NCBI GenBank assembly: GCA_001784175.1
Contig: MFPR01000043.1
Location: 1-64,000 of the forward strand
Direction of reading: 5' to 3'
DNA length: 64,000 nt
Origin: Candidatus Lindowbacteria bacterium RIFCSPLOWO2_12_FULL_62_27
GTDB lineage: Bacteria; Lindowbacteria; 2-12-FULL-62-27
The translations under genes and the position numbers were made by a program. The notes beneath the pieces are model-generated. The model saw only the letters and a list, made by a program, of their open reading frames with translations. It did no database searches and was not told the DNA's origin. This document shows positions 34,891 to 43,960 of the stretch, piece after piece (positions within the stretch are counted from its first letter, which is position 1; each line of letters opens with the position of its first letter).

Positions 34891-37800
34891 TTATTGGCCG
34901 TAATACGTGCGGACCAGCGCCCGGCCCGGCGCCGATTCCATAAATACATCGCGAACCCGCCGGATGCCCCCGAAATCCCCGTGGCCGAATGTTCCCGTAA
35001 TGACGCACGCAGCGCCTTTGGCGCCGGCCGCGGCGGCGCCGCCGACCGAACCGTCGGTCGCCGGCGTGGGCTCGTACGTCGAAACGGACTCCGGAAACAC
35101 GATCCCGCCCGGATCCACAATCCGGCCGTTCGCCGTGCCGTCCAGATCGCCCGGGCCGCCGTCCCGCAGGGTCAGCTCGACCACCGAATCGCCGTCCAGG
35201 CTCCCGAGCTGCGGCGTCATGTCGATCCATGCCTTGTTCGATTCGTTCCATAGATAATACTTGGCGCCCGCTGGAACATTTTCCGGCATCGTCATGGCGA
35301 TCGTGACCGAGCCGCCGATCGGCACGCCGCTGACATTGTACGTGAACAGCCCGTACTTGAAGGACGACTTTGGATGGACGTTCTGACCGGCGGGAGAGAC
35401 CTCCTGGTCGTAGTCCACGGGGCCCATCACATCGATCTTTCCTGTCGAGTTGTTGGCGAGGGTGTACTTGAACCGGTCGTCGGCTTTCGGCTGTCGGGGC
35501 GTGGGCGACGGGCCGGTATCAAGCGCCGGTTTCTTCCGGTCCTGAGGTTTCTGCTTGTCGTCATCCTTCCGTCCGTGCTCATGCCCGTCATCGTCGTCAT
35601 CGCATTCGCCGTTCACGTACGTGTTGTTGTTCACGACCGTGTACGTGTTGTCGATGTCGATTTGCACGTGAATCTCCGGCCGAACCATCACCACTTCTTT
35701 CGCCGCCGGCTGGTCCAGCGGGTCGGCCCCTGTCGTGAACGTCCGGGCTTCGCTCCACTCGCTCCACGCGCCCTTGCTGTCCCGTACCCGCACTCTCCAC
35801 GCGTAGCCGGTTTTCCCCCGCAGAAGCCCGCGCGGAAAGCGCAGAGAGGTGTCGGCCGTGGTGGCCGTACCTCCCTCGATGATCCAGTTGGCCACCATCC
35901 TCTCGTTCACGAACATCCCGCTCGCGTCTGTCACCTGCCAGTGCGTTCCCATTTGTGAGTCGTTTTCCGGATCCGAAAACCGGCTGATCATGAGTTCGAC
36001 TGTTGTCGGCACGCTCTCCGCCCCGTCAGTCGGAGAAATCGGGCGCGGCCGGTACGGACCAAAATTAAACGTCGGGCGAAGCGTGACCGTATCGCCGATC
36101 ACCGGCAATCCGACAATTCGGACCTTCTCCGATATCGACAGTTGGATCGCATGGGCCGGCGTGGCCGTGGAAGAAACCGATCCCCTCATGGCGTCCAGCG
36201 CGGCCTCCCACCAGCTTTTCGGCGTGGCGACGATCGGCGCCGTATCGCCCACGCGCGTCCGGAAATGATACCGGTCGCGGCCGTCCGTCCGAAAATCGTG
36301 CGTGACGATCAGGTGGGACGGCGCGCCCTTTTTCAGCGTGAGATCCAGTCTTGAAAAGTCAGCCGAGCCGTCTTCGTTCAAATAAAAGGTCTCGGCCAGT
36401 TTTGTGTCCTCACGGCCGTCGCCGTTGCCGTCCAGCCACAGCGCCGCGGCCGTCACGTCCCGCAACCGCCCCGTGTAGGTGTAGGTGGTCGTCCGGAGAC
36501 CGTTCAAGGCGACGGTGCTGTCCGCCAGCAGCGTGAGGTGAAGCATATGAATCTGGTCCGCCGCCGAGGGGACTTCGCGCGCCGGCGCGCGCATCGGGCT
36601 TTGCGACGCGTAAATCGTCACCGTGTCCTGCGCCGATTGCTGAGTTTGCGCCGCAGGCTCGCACGCGCCGCTGGTGTTTATCCCCCGGACTTCGTAAATG
36701 TCCAGCATCGAGGTCGCCGTCGTGCTCGGCTGGCCCCACACCGTGAACGTGTGCCGGATTTTGACGCTTTTAACCGCTTTGGGAGGGAACACCCTGCCGT
36801 CCCCGACTTTCAGCCATTCCCACCGCGTCGATCCGGCCGCGCCCGCGGCCGGCGCGCTCGTATAAATATCCATCTGAATGGAATTTTGCGGCTCGTTGCG
36901 CCCGGGATTGTCCTTCAGCCGGTACTCGTAATCGTACATCACGCCCGTCATCGTCGTCGCGCCGGGGAAGTCGACCTGTAAAATCGCGTCGACTTTCGGG
37001 TCCACGTAATAGTTCGCCGTGACATTGAACGCCGTCAGGGAATTTGAATCGAAGGCGTTTCGAATATTTCCGGCCGAGGTGACTCTCACGTTTTGCCCCG
37101 GAGGAATTTCATACCGGATGTTTCCCGTCTCCGGTTGAATCCAGCAGCTTTTCGGACCGATCACCAGCCGTGAGACTTCGCCCGTGTCGCCTTTTTCGCC
37201 CGTCCTGGAATAGGCGGTCGCGCGCCAGAAGTAGGAGCCGGCCGGCATCGACAACGGGGGCCGGATCGACGTGTCCGTCCGCCGCTCGCTCACAAACGGG
37301 CTTGCAAAATCCCGGTTGTTGGCCAGCTCGAACACGTAATGCGATATCCCATGGCGAGATCGCGCGTCCGACCAGGAAAAGGTCAGCTGCGGCTCCGTCG
37401 TCGTCAAGCCGTTTGGCGGCTGAAGCAGTTTCGGCGCCGTCGGAACGTCCGCCGCGATGCCGCGAATTTCGTAAATGTCGAGTTGGACGGCCGCCGTCCG
37501 ATCGTTGTCCTTCCAGGGGTTCATTCGGTGGTCGATCCGGACATTCCGGACCATGCACGGATCAAAGGAGGCGCCGTCCCCGACGTCCTTCCAGATCCAC
37601 TGGGAATATCCGTTGGATGGATCCGGCGTCTCGATTTGAATCCGCGTCCGGCTTTGGGCCGGAGTGGATCGCGAAGCGTTGGCGCCGCGGTAACGGTAAT
37701 CGTAGGTGATGCCTTTGAGATGGACGCCGCCGGAAAACGCGGCGTAAATCTGAACGAAAAAGTCACGGCTTGAATAATAATAGCTGGAATACGACGTGGG

Positions 37801-38094
37801 CCGTGTGTATTCGATATGGTAGGCCGTCGCCGGATTCGAGTCAAACGCCAGGGCGGTGGATCCCTTCGTCTGCGGCGACCGGCCGCCGGCCTCGTCGTAG
37901 GCTGTAATCTGGTTCTGAGACGTGTATCCCGCCCAATACCCGAGCGGCTTTGGCTGGACCCAGTCGCCCGGCGACGCCGCAACCTGCGTCGCCGCGATCG
38001 CGGCTTCAACCCCTACCATCACCCATCCAGCCGCCAAAATGAGGCTGAGAACAAGGCACACCGGTGCACGCATCAAGTCACGTTGCGTCTTCAT
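34891..38094 (-). CDS. Large secreted multidomain protein with CFI-box-like C-terminus
   Basis: 1067 residues with a signal peptide. Two discoidin-like regions (about 40-215 and 325-495) share the pattern DSN-x-x-TA(Y/F)...YDY-x-Y(R)...VGDG...DIYE(I/V)RGI. A fibronectin-III-like region lies between them (about 220-315) and another after about 690. An acidic D-rich linker with HEHGRKDDDK (about 845-880) precedes a choice-of-anchor domain (VPAGAKYYLWNES, LTLRDGGPGDLDGTANG). The end, CVITGTFGHGDFGGIRRVRDV then SAPGRALVRTYYGQ, resembles the CFI-box-CTERM sorting tail. Likely a surface or extracellular binding protein. Confidence 0.8.
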   Translation of the reverse strand: MKTQRDLMRAPVCLVLSLILAAGWVMVGVEAAIAATQVAASPGDWVQPKPLGYWAGYTSQNQITAYDEAGGRSPQTKGSTALAFDSNPATAYHIEYTRPTSYSSYYYSSRDFFVQIYAAFSGGVHLKGITYDYRYRGANASRSTPAQSRTRIQIETPDPSNGYSQWIWKDVGDGASFDPCMVRNVRIDHRMNPWKDNDRTAAVQLDIYEIRGIAADVPTAPKLLQPPNGLTTTEPQLTFSWSDARSRHGISHYVFELANNRDFASPFVSERRTDTSIRPPLSMPAGSYFWRATAYSRTGEKGDTGEVSRLVIGPKSCWIQPETGNIRYEIPPGQNVRVTSAGNIRNAFDSNSLTAFNVTANYYVDPKVDAILQVDFPGATTMTGVMYDYEYRLKDNPGRNEPQNSIQMDIYTSAPAAGAAGSTRWEWLKVGDGRVFPPKAVKSVKIRHTFTVWGQPSTTATSMLDIYEVRGINTSGACEPAAQTQQSAQDTVTIYASQSPMRAPAREVPSAADQIHMLHLTLLADSTVALNGLRTTTYTYTGRLRDVTAAALWLDGNGDGREDTKLAETFYLNEDGSADFSRLDLTLKKGAPSHLIVTHDFRTDGRDRYHFRTRVGDTAPIVATPKSWWEAALDAMRGSVSSTATPAHAIQLSISEKVRIVGLPVIGDTVTLRPTFNFGPYRPRPISPTDGAESVPTTVELMISRFSDPENDSQMGTHWQVTDASGMFVNERMVANWIIEGGTATTADTSLRFPRGLLRGKTGYAWRVRVRDSKGAWSEWSEARTFTTGADPLDQPAAKEVVMVRPEIHVQIDIDNTYTVVNNNTYVNGECDDDDDGHEHGRKDDDKQKPQDRKKPALDTGPSPTPRQPKADDRFKYTLANNSTGKIDVMGPVDYDQEVSPAGQNVHPKSSFKYGLFTYNVSGVPIGGSVTIAMTMPENVPAGAKYYLWNESNKAWIDMTPQLGSLDGDSVVELTLRDGGPGDLDGTANGRIVDPGGIVFPESVSTYEPTPATDGSVGGAAAAGAKGAACVITGTFGHGDFGGIRRVRDVFMESAPGRALVRTYYGQ

Positions 38095-38132
38095 TTTGAA
38101 CCCCCCTTTTATTCGATTGTCAAAGATCCCTC

Positions 38133-38149
38133 ACCCCCGAATCGGGGGT
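38133..38149. repeat. Perfect inverted repeat between divergent genes
   Basis: ACCCCCGA and TCGGGGGT (8-bp arms, one base between) lie 39 bases upstream of the large secreted gene and about 85 bases before the FHA promoter. It could be an operator or a hairpin in the leader of the minus-strand gene. Confidence 0.5.
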
Positions 38150-38234
38150 CCCACTTCCTTCCTCCGCCCTATACAGCGTCTATCCCCGGCCAAACCGAAC
38201 ATGCGGCCCGCGGATTTTCCCGCTCATCGAAAAC

Positions 38235-38263
38235 TTGACTTCCCAACCAACCGTTACTATTCA
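38235..38263 (+). promoter_or_regulatory. Promoter of the FHA-sigma-kinase operon
   Basis: TTGACT (38235-38240), 17-base spacer and TATTCA (38258-38263). The ATG of the FHA gene starts two bases later, so a leaderless transcript is likely. Confidence 0.6.
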
Positions 38264-38265
38264 CC

Positions 38266-38739
38266 ATGCCTCTGAAACGCAAATTCGAGACCACCACGAC
38301 CAAACGCGTCCCGTTCTCGAAACACCCCGGCTACACGCTCGAAGTCCACGACCTCGGGGGATTTTTGTCGAATGTTCAGTACGCCCTGGAATTCGAGAAG
38401 GAACGGGTGCCGGTCAGCGCCAAATTCATGACGGTCGGGCGCGGCGAGATGAACCACATCGACATCCGCGATGAAAACGGGCAGATCTCCCGCGTGCACG
38501 CCAAAATCGAATGCAAGGACGGCGCCTTCACGATCACCGACATGGGCAGCACCAACGGCACTTACCTGAACGGCAACATCATTGAAAAGCGCAAAGCGTT
38601 CCATTTGAATGCCGGCGACACCATCGTCTTCGGGAAATGCGCCATGGCGCGGTTCATCCGGCTTGAACCGCCCGCCGCCGACCCCGACGCCGACGCGAGA
38701 GATATCCTGCCCGACACGATTTCGCGCGCCTCCGGCTGA
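38266..38739 (+). CDS. FHA-domain protein
   Basis: 157 residues with one forkhead-associated domain at about 45-125: a GRGEMNHIDI strand, ISRVHAKI with the conserved Ser-Arg-x-His, and MGSTNGTYLNG. FHA domains bind phosphothreonine. Its operon partners are an ECF sigma factor and a Ser/Thr kinase, so it probably reads phosphorylation by that kinase. No membrane segment. Confidence 0.92.
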   Translation: MPLKRKFETTTTKRVPFSKHPGYTLEVHDLGGFLSNVQYALEFEKERVPVSAKFMTVGRGEMNHIDIRDENGQISRVHAKIECKDGAFTITDMGSTNGTYLNGNIIEKRKAFHLNAGDTIVFGKCAMARFIRLEPPAADPDADARDILPDTISRASG

Positions 38740-38744
38740 CCCGC

Positions 38745-39341
38745 ATGTCCGCCGGTCCATTCTCCGAAACCGTCCGGCTCCTCAAATCGGCCGGCCAGGG
38801 AGACGACGGGGCCTTTCGGGCGCTCCTCGCCAAATACCAGGACCGCATCCACCTGATCGCGAGGTTCCGGCTCGGTCAGCGCCTTCGCCGCAAGATGGAT
38901 TCCATGGACATCGTGCAGGACGCCATGCTCCGCGCCCTCAAATCGGGCGCGCCGTCGGTGATCGAAAACGAGGGCGGATTCATCAAATGGCTTTACTCCC
39001 TGGTCGAACACCAGATCATCGACAACGTCGATTACTTCGACGCCGGAAAGCGCGCCCTGTCGGCCGAGGCCTCGCTCGAAGACTCCGCCGTCCGGAACCG
39101 CGCGGACGGGATCGTCGCCGGCAGAGGTGACGAGGCCGAAAAAATAGAAAACACGATGCTCCTCGAATCCCTGCTGGACACGCTCGAGGACGATGAACGC
39201 GACATCATCCTCCACCGCGACATCTACGGATATTCCTTCAAGGAAATCGCCGCGCTGGTCGACTCGACCTCCGACGCCGTGCGGGTCCGGTATGGGCGGA
39301 TCAAATTCAAGCTTTCCAAACTGGTCGCCGATGCAGGATGA
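38745..39341 (+). CDS. ECF-type RNA polymerase sigma factor
   Basis: 198 residues. Region 2 shows RLRRKMDSMDIVQDAMLRAL; region 4 shows LDTLEDDERDIILHRDIYGYSFKEIAALVDSTSDAVRVRYGR. This layout is close to ECF factors that sit beside Ser/Thr kinases in planctomycete-like bacteria. It begins five bases after the FHA gene and overlaps the kinase gene by 11 bases, so control by phosphorylation rather than an anti-sigma factor is inferred. Confidence 0.9.
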   Translation: MSAGPFSETVRLLKSAGQGDDGAFRALLAKYQDRIHLIARFRLGQRLRRKMDSMDIVQDAMLRALKSGAPSVIENEGGFIKWLYSLVEHQIIDNVDYFDAGKRALSAEASLEDSAVRNRADGIVAGRGDEAEKIENTMLLESLLDTLEDDERDIILHRDIYGYSFKEIAALVDSTSDAVRVRYGRIKFKLSKLVADAG

Positions 39342-41682
39342 GGCCGAACCCCTCTTTCTAAAGTACCTCGAGGCGGTCGAATCCGGCAAACCGCCGGATA
39401 CGACCCAGGCGCCCTACAACAATCCCGAATTTCTCAAAATTCTGGCCGCCCATACTCGAATCAACCGCGCCATCCACGGCGCCGGCGAGGAACTCAATCC
39501 CCTGCACATCGGCGGCATGCCGGACCTGCCGGAACTGGAGATCGTCGGCGAAATCGGCCGCGGCGGGATGGGGCTGGTCTTTCTCGCCCGCGACACCTCC
39601 CTCGACCGTGAAGTCGCCGTTAAAATCATCCCCAAACTGAACAATGAACAGATCATCAAGCGCTTCGCCCTCGAAAGTAAAATCCTCGCGAAACTCAACC
39701 ACCCCAACATCGTCGTCATCCACAGCCACGGCCAGAGCCAGGACCATTTCTATTACGTCATGGAAAAACTCGAGGGCGTCACCCTCAACCAGGTCATCGT
39801 CTGGCTGACCGAAAACCGGTTCGAATGCGCGTCCGACGTGTTCAAATTCATGGCCGGCGACATCAAGACCCTCCCGGCCGAAAATTCCGCCGCGACCCGC
39901 ATCGACGGGGAATACTGCCGCAAAATCGTCGAGATCGTCCGGCAGGCCAGCGACGCCCTCGCCTTCGCGCACGCGGGCGGCGTTGTCCACCGCGACATCA
40001 AACCCTCCAATCTCGTGTTCGACAAATTCGGCATGGTCAAAATTCTTGATTTCGGCATCAGTAAAATCGCGTCGCCCTCACAGCTCACCATGCCGGACGA
40101 ATTCGTCGGCACGCCCTACTACGTCTGCCCCGAAATGCTGCACGGCCGGGAGGCGACGCCGCAGGCCGACGTCTATTCGCTCGGCGTCGTCCTCTACGAG
40201 CTTCTCAGCCTGACCCTGCCGTTTGACTACGACTCGATCGACGCGCTGTATTCCGCGATCAAGGAAAAAATCCCGGCGCGGATCACCGCGATCCGCAGGG
40301 AACTGCCGCGCGACCTGGACGTCATCGTCCAGACGGCCATGGAAAAGGATCCGGAGCATCGATATCCCGACATGATGACGCTTCGCGCCGACCTCGAGTT
40401 CTTTCTCGGCAACAAACCTCTCAAATTCGCAAAGTACAGCCTCTGGCGAACCCTCGCCAAGCACGCCCACGCCCGGCGCAAGGGCCTCGCGGTCGGGTCG
40501 CTCGTGATGGCCGCCGCGGTCGTCGCGGCCAATTTCTGGATCACGTCCCTGCGGTCTCAACTGCGCGAACGTGAAACCATGCACGCCCTCACGGAAGTCC
40601 GCCAGAAGGAGAGGACCGAGCAGACGCGCAAACATGCGGCCGGCGCGTTTCTCAAGGCCATTTTTTTCAAGGCGCTCGATTTTCACGTCGGCGAAAAAAT
40701 GCGCGCCCTCGCCGATCTTCGCGATCAGGCGGCTGAAACCCGGGATCCGTTCATCTTCGGCCTGTACCTCTCGCTCAAAATATCTTCGGACGGCCGCACG
40801 CTCGCCATCGACGCCAAAAAAATAGATGCGGACTACGACTCCGCCGCGGCCGCGCTTCTCGCCCTCCAGCCCGATTGGTTGTCGGCCCGCCTCTTTTCCA
40901 AACTCGCGGGCGACCCAAACATCGAGCTGGCCGATCTGATCGACCGTACCGGCCACATGGCCGACGCCGCGCCGGCGTTTGAAGACAATTTCCTCGTCGG
41001 CGCGTTCCTGCTTCTGGCCGGCGACCCGGCCGACGCGGCCGGGTTTTTCAAAAAAAGTTTCGAATCCAAACGGGACTTTTTCCACGCCAAACTCTGCGAG
41101 GGCGCCGCCGTCGCCTACGCCGGCCGGCTCGACGACGGCATCGCGATCCTCCAGAACGACGTCATCCCCGCCGGCGACGAGATCAAGCTCTTTCTTCTCG
41201 CGGAGCTTTTTTCCCAGAAAAACGAGATCGTCAAGGCCAAATCCCACTACGACCGGCTGGTCGGCGCGTATCCCGAGAGCGTCTTCGGATTCCAGTACGT
41301 CAATTTTCTCGCGACCCACGGATTTGACGATGAGGCCGTGGCCTACGTCGCCCGGCGGGGCGATACCGAAATCAAGCTGATCTACCTCACGGCCAAATTC
41401 GCGGAAGCCAGATCGCCCGAGGAAGGCATCCGGTTCCTCGACGAGGCGTTCGCCATCCAGCCGTATCCGTACATGTATTCGCTGAAAGCCGAAGCGCTGG
41501 CGGGACTCGGAAAATACGACCAGGCCATCGAGACCCTCAAGCTGGTGGTCGACCTCAACCAGAAATCGAAATCGGATACGTACACCCGCGCGAATTATCT
41601 GACGATGATGGGCGACATCCTGGGCGACAAGGGCGATTTCTCGCAGGCGCGAAAACAGTACCGCGAAGCCTATGACATTTAG
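39331..41682 (+). CDS. Membrane Ser/Thr protein kinase with TPR domain, ended by an in-frame amber codon
   Basis: 783 residues from the ATG at 39331, which overlaps the sigma gene. Kinase domain about residues 70-345: glycine loop GEIGRGGMG, Lys in VAVKII near 97, HRDIKPSNL near 220, DFGISKI near 240, and GTPYYVCPEM. One membrane helix at about 387-406 (VGSLVMAAAVVAANFWIT). After it, TPR-like repeats run to the stop. The TAG at 41680-41682 interrupts a TPR helix (REAYDI then RKYNDRNSV), and the same frame stays open to 42681. The kinase and membrane parts remain intact. Confidence 0.88.
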   Translation: MQDEAEPLFLKYLEAVESGKPPDTTQAPYNNPEFLKILAAHTRINRAIHGAGEELNPLHIGGMPDLPELEIVGEIGRGGMGLVFLARDTSLDREVAVKIIPKLNNEQIIKRFALESKILAKLNHPNIVVIHSHGQSQDHFYYVMEKLEGVTLNQVIVWLTENRFECASDVFKFMAGDIKTLPAENSAATRIDGEYCRKIVEIVRQASDALAFAHAGGVVHRDIKPSNLVFDKFGMVKILDFGISKIASPSQLTMPDEFVGTPYYVCPEMLHGREATPQADVYSLGVVLYELLSLTLPFDYDSIDALYSAIKEKIPARITAIRRELPRDLDVIVQTAMEKDPEHRYPDMMTLRADLEFFLGNKPLKFAKYSLWRTLAKHAHARRKGLAVGSLVMAAAVVAANFWITSLRSQLRERETMHALTEVRQKERTEQTRKHAAGAFLKAIFFKALDFHVGEKMRALADLRDQAAETRDPFIFGLYLSLKISSDGRTLAIDAKKIDADYDSAAAALLALQPDWLSARLFSKLAGDPNIELADLIDRTGHMADAAPAFEDNFLVGAFLLLAGDPADAAGFFKKSFESKRDFFHAKLCEGAAVAYAGRLDDGIAILQNDVIPAGDEIKLFLLAELFSQKNEIVKAKSHYDRLVGAYPESVFGFQYVNFLATHGFDDEAVAYVARRGDTEIKLIYLTAKFAEARSPEEGIRFLDEAFAIQPYPYMYSLKAEALAGLGKYDQAIETLKLVVDLNQKSKSDTYTRANYLTMMGDILGDKGDFSQARKQYREAYDI

Positions 41683-42681
41683 CGGAAATACAATGACCGC
41701 AATTCCGTCATCACCACGGCCCGGCGGCTCTGCACCCTCTACGCCGCGTCCGGAGACGATAACGCCTGCGAACCGCTGATCCACGAAGTTCTCAAACCGG
41801 ACTACGACGGCTGGCCCAACGGAAAACTTCTTTTCCTGAAAGATTTTATGCCGCCGGCGGAATTTCGAAATATCCTCCTCGCGCGGCTCGCCCAGCCCTC
41901 CGACCGGAACGTCACGCTCTATTTTACGTTTCTGACGTTTCTCGGCACGGAATCCGATACCGTCATGCAGTCCTACGCGCGAAACGCCGTGATCTCCGAC
42001 CCGGCCGACGACGCCGCGCGAACCTACCTCATCGACTACAGCATCCACGCCGGCAAATTCGACGAGGCCGACTACGAATGCCGCCAGTGGATGGCCCGCA
42101 AACCCCTCGATTACCGGCCCCTGCTCTCCATCGCCATGGTCCGCCGCCTGCGCCGGAATTTCAAAGACGCGATCGGCATGGCCGAATCGGCGCTCAAGGC
42201 GCACGAATCCTGGCGCGCGTCCGCGGACTACGTCGAACGCGCCGGCTACGACGCCGACATCAAAAAAATCTGGCAGGAACTCGCCTTCTGCCACGAATCG
42301 GCCGGCGACCTCGACCGCGCCGTCCTCTATCACAAAAAAATATTCGATTTCTCGCTGGAGGAAAACAACCGGACCGTCGACCCGTCCGTCTATATTTCCC
42401 TCATGGAAATTTACATCCGCGCCAAACGCTATGCCGACGCCCGCGAATTCGACAGGCTCGCCGGCCGATACCGCGTCTTCGAAAATCTCCCCGGCACGAA
42501 CCTCCGCATCCTCGAGGAAAGCCTCGCCGAGGACCTCACGTCGGCCCTCAACAAGCTCATCTACGTCCGGATCCTGCGCATCAACCACCCGCCCGCCCGT
42601 GCCGCCGACCTCGCCAGAAAATTCGCCGCCGAAGACCCCGTCTTCGCCGCCGTCTGGTCCGACCCCGGGGAGAGGCCATGA
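41683..42681 (+). pseudogene. C-terminal TPR continuation of the kinase gene after the amber codon
   Basis: The frame continues without a break from RKYNDRNSVITTARRLC through TPR-like repeats to the TGA at 42679-42681. An ATG at 41848 could give a separate 277-residue product, but no ribosome site is seen there. With the TAG read as sense the protein would have 1116 residues. TAG is one base from codons for Tyr, Gln, Lys, Glu, Trp, Ser or Leu, so a point nonsense change or a sequencing error are the simplest explanations. Confidence 0.75.
42643..42675. repeat. 33-bp direct repeat, copy 1 (end of kinase gene)
   Basis: A 33-base segment covering the last codons of the kinase gene is repeated exactly at 43734-43766. 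The two copies bracket the first TA-like module and the first long repeat element. Confidence 0.85.
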
Positions 42682-42719
42682 TCCCTTCTGCTTTCTGCTC
42701 ATGCTCACGGCAGGGAGTT

Positions 42720-43118
42720 TTATATTCGGCGGATTCGAATATGATCGTCAGGGGTCTCCCATGGAATGATTTCGCCGTCAGGCCCGATTTCAAACAGCCG
42801 ATGTTTCGCATCCTTGTAATCTTCGAAAAATGTCCGCATGGCTTTGATCCAAATCCGCGTACGTTCTGAAATCGGCATCCGCTGAGGCACGTGGGAGAGA
42901 AGGACGATGGACTCGCCCATTTTCGGGAAATCGAAAAAATCCTCGTCCTGCGTCAGGAAGATGCAGGGTGTCCCTTCCAGGCGTCGAACGACGTCCCGGT
43001 CGCTCGTTCCGCGCAGTTTCAGAGGAATCATATGATCAACCTCGTAACCGAGCTTCTTAAGTCGGGCGTACAATTCCAGAGGGAAATTTTCGTCCAGCAG
43101 GATGCGACGGGATGTCAG
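42720..43118 (-). CDS. DUF5615 (PIN-like) putative toxin 1
   Basis: About 132 residues if read from a CTG at 43118, where AAGGAG lies six bases upstream and the CTGA overlaps the stop of the DUF433 gene. The first ATG (43073) would cut off the conserved opening ILLDENFP. Acidic residues of the PIN-like site are visible in LLDEN and TQDEDFFDFP. Such proteins are paired with DUF433 antitoxins and are predicted ribonucleases. Confidence 0.75.
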   Translation of the reverse strand: MTSRRILLDENFPLELYARLKKLGYEVDHMIPLKLRGTSDRDVVRRLEGTPCIFLTQDEDFFDFPKMGESIVLLSHVPQRMPISERTRIWIKAMRTFFEDYKDAKHRLFEIGPDGEIIPWETPDDHIRIRRI

Positions 43119-43345
43119 GCGGCGCTCCTTCGCGCGGGCGGTACATACTCGCTGATGTGCGCCGCATATCTCAACGCGTCCTTGATCTGGCGCGCCGTGA
43201 CTCTATAGCTGCCGCAAATGGCCTTCTCCGAATCGCCGGCCGCCAGCCCGCCGATGATGGTGGCCACATCGATCCGTGTTCCCTTCAAACACGGCTTTCC
43301 AAACCGAATATCCGGATTCTGGTCAATCCCTGGGAATATCTCCAT
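43115..43345 (-). CDS. DUF433 putative antitoxin 1
   Basis: 76 residues with the DUF433 pattern: PGIDQNPDIRFGKPCLKGTRI, then a helix-turn-helix-like stretch (VTARQIKDALRYAA). It is the first gene of the operon and precedes the DUF5615 toxin, overlapping it by four bases. It is expected to repress the promoter directly upstream. Confidence 0.85.
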   Translation of the reverse strand: MEIFPGIDQNPDIRFGKPCLKGTRIDVATIIGGLAAGDSEKAICGSYRVTARQIKDALRYAAHISEYVPPARRSAA

Positions 43346-43351
43346 GATCTA

Positions 43352-43380
43352 ACTTTATCGTATGGGCTTTTCGTTTTCAA
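43352..43380 (-). promoter_or_regulatory. Leaderless promoter of DUF433/DUF5615 module 1
   Basis: TTGAAA (43380-43375), 17-base spacer, TAAAGT (43357-43352), then six bases to the ATG at 43345. Confidence 0.7.
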
Positions 43381-43445
43381 GGCATTCACCTCCCGTTCAC
43401 CTCATAGGAGCCTCATAGGAGGCGGCCCGAAGCCGCGCGGCAAGC

Positions 43446-43630
43446 GCGATTTGTGATTGGTGATTTCCGATTGATGATTTGTGATTGCGAAAATCACAAA
43501 TTGGAAATCACCAATCACAAATCACAAATAATCTTTTCCCTTGCCCCTGCCGTCCCCGCCGCCCGCCCGCCGTTCCGGGGAAGCGGGTCATGATGGACGC
43601 ATCCCGCATCTTGCAACCGGGCTGCCGCCG
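43446..43630. repeat. Interspersed repeat copy A (long form, with nested AT-rich hairpin)
   Basis: The left half holds a 20-bp perfect inverted repeat (43449-43468 with 43503-43522) enclosing a second hairpin of ATTTGTGATT/AATCACAAAT. The right half (about 43555-43630) is the GC-rich unit shared by all six copies, with the core GGGTCATGATGGACGCATCC. It lies upstream of TA module 1. The same composite recurs at 52.2 kb. The 615 bases between 43345 and 43961 hold only this element, the duplicated gene tail and a hairpin. Confidence 0.85.
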
Positions 43631-43720
43631 TCTCCATAAGTTTCCGAACCGGAACCTGCTCATCATGAATAAATTGCGTCACAACTTAACAACTAACGGT
43701 CTGGGCCGTGTTTCTTGTTT

Positions 43721-43770
43721 CTTGTTTCTAAAATTCGCCGCCGTCTGGTCCGACCCCGGGGAGAGGGAGT
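43721..43770 (+). pseudogene. Duplicated tail of the kinase gene
   Basis: KFAAVWSDPGERE is readable here. It matches the kinase C-terminus with one internal loss of EDPVFAA, a 21-base deletion between two TTCGCCGCC repeats. Bases 43734-43766 are identical to 42643-42675. Confidence 0.7.
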
Positions 43771-43788
43771 AAGCAGGTACCCCTTTCC

Positions 43789-43815
43789 CCCTCTCCCGCC
43801 AAAGGCGGGAGAGGG
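43789..43815. terminator. 12-bp perfect hairpin
   Basis: CCCTCTCCCGCC pairs with GGCGGGAGAGGG across an AAA loop. It lies between the duplicated kinase tail and the next gene; the sequence type is a common intergenic hairpin. Termination is inferred. Confidence 0.45.
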
Positions 43816-43960
43816 ACAGGGTGAGGGTGGCCAAAAACTCTCTTCTCGCCCGTTCGCTTTCTATCCCGAATCCCGCTTATTAGAGTAGAGGGGCAATTTG
43901 GCGAGAGCGAATCAGAAGTAGTTCTCGATCTTTTACAAGTAAACAAAGGGGGGTCAGGAC

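Noticed and set aside
41680-41682. Pyrrolysine or other programmed readthrough of TAG
   Set aside because: No pyl genes or special downstream element are seen, the protein is not a methylamine methyltransferase, and TAG serves as a normal stop in other genes here.
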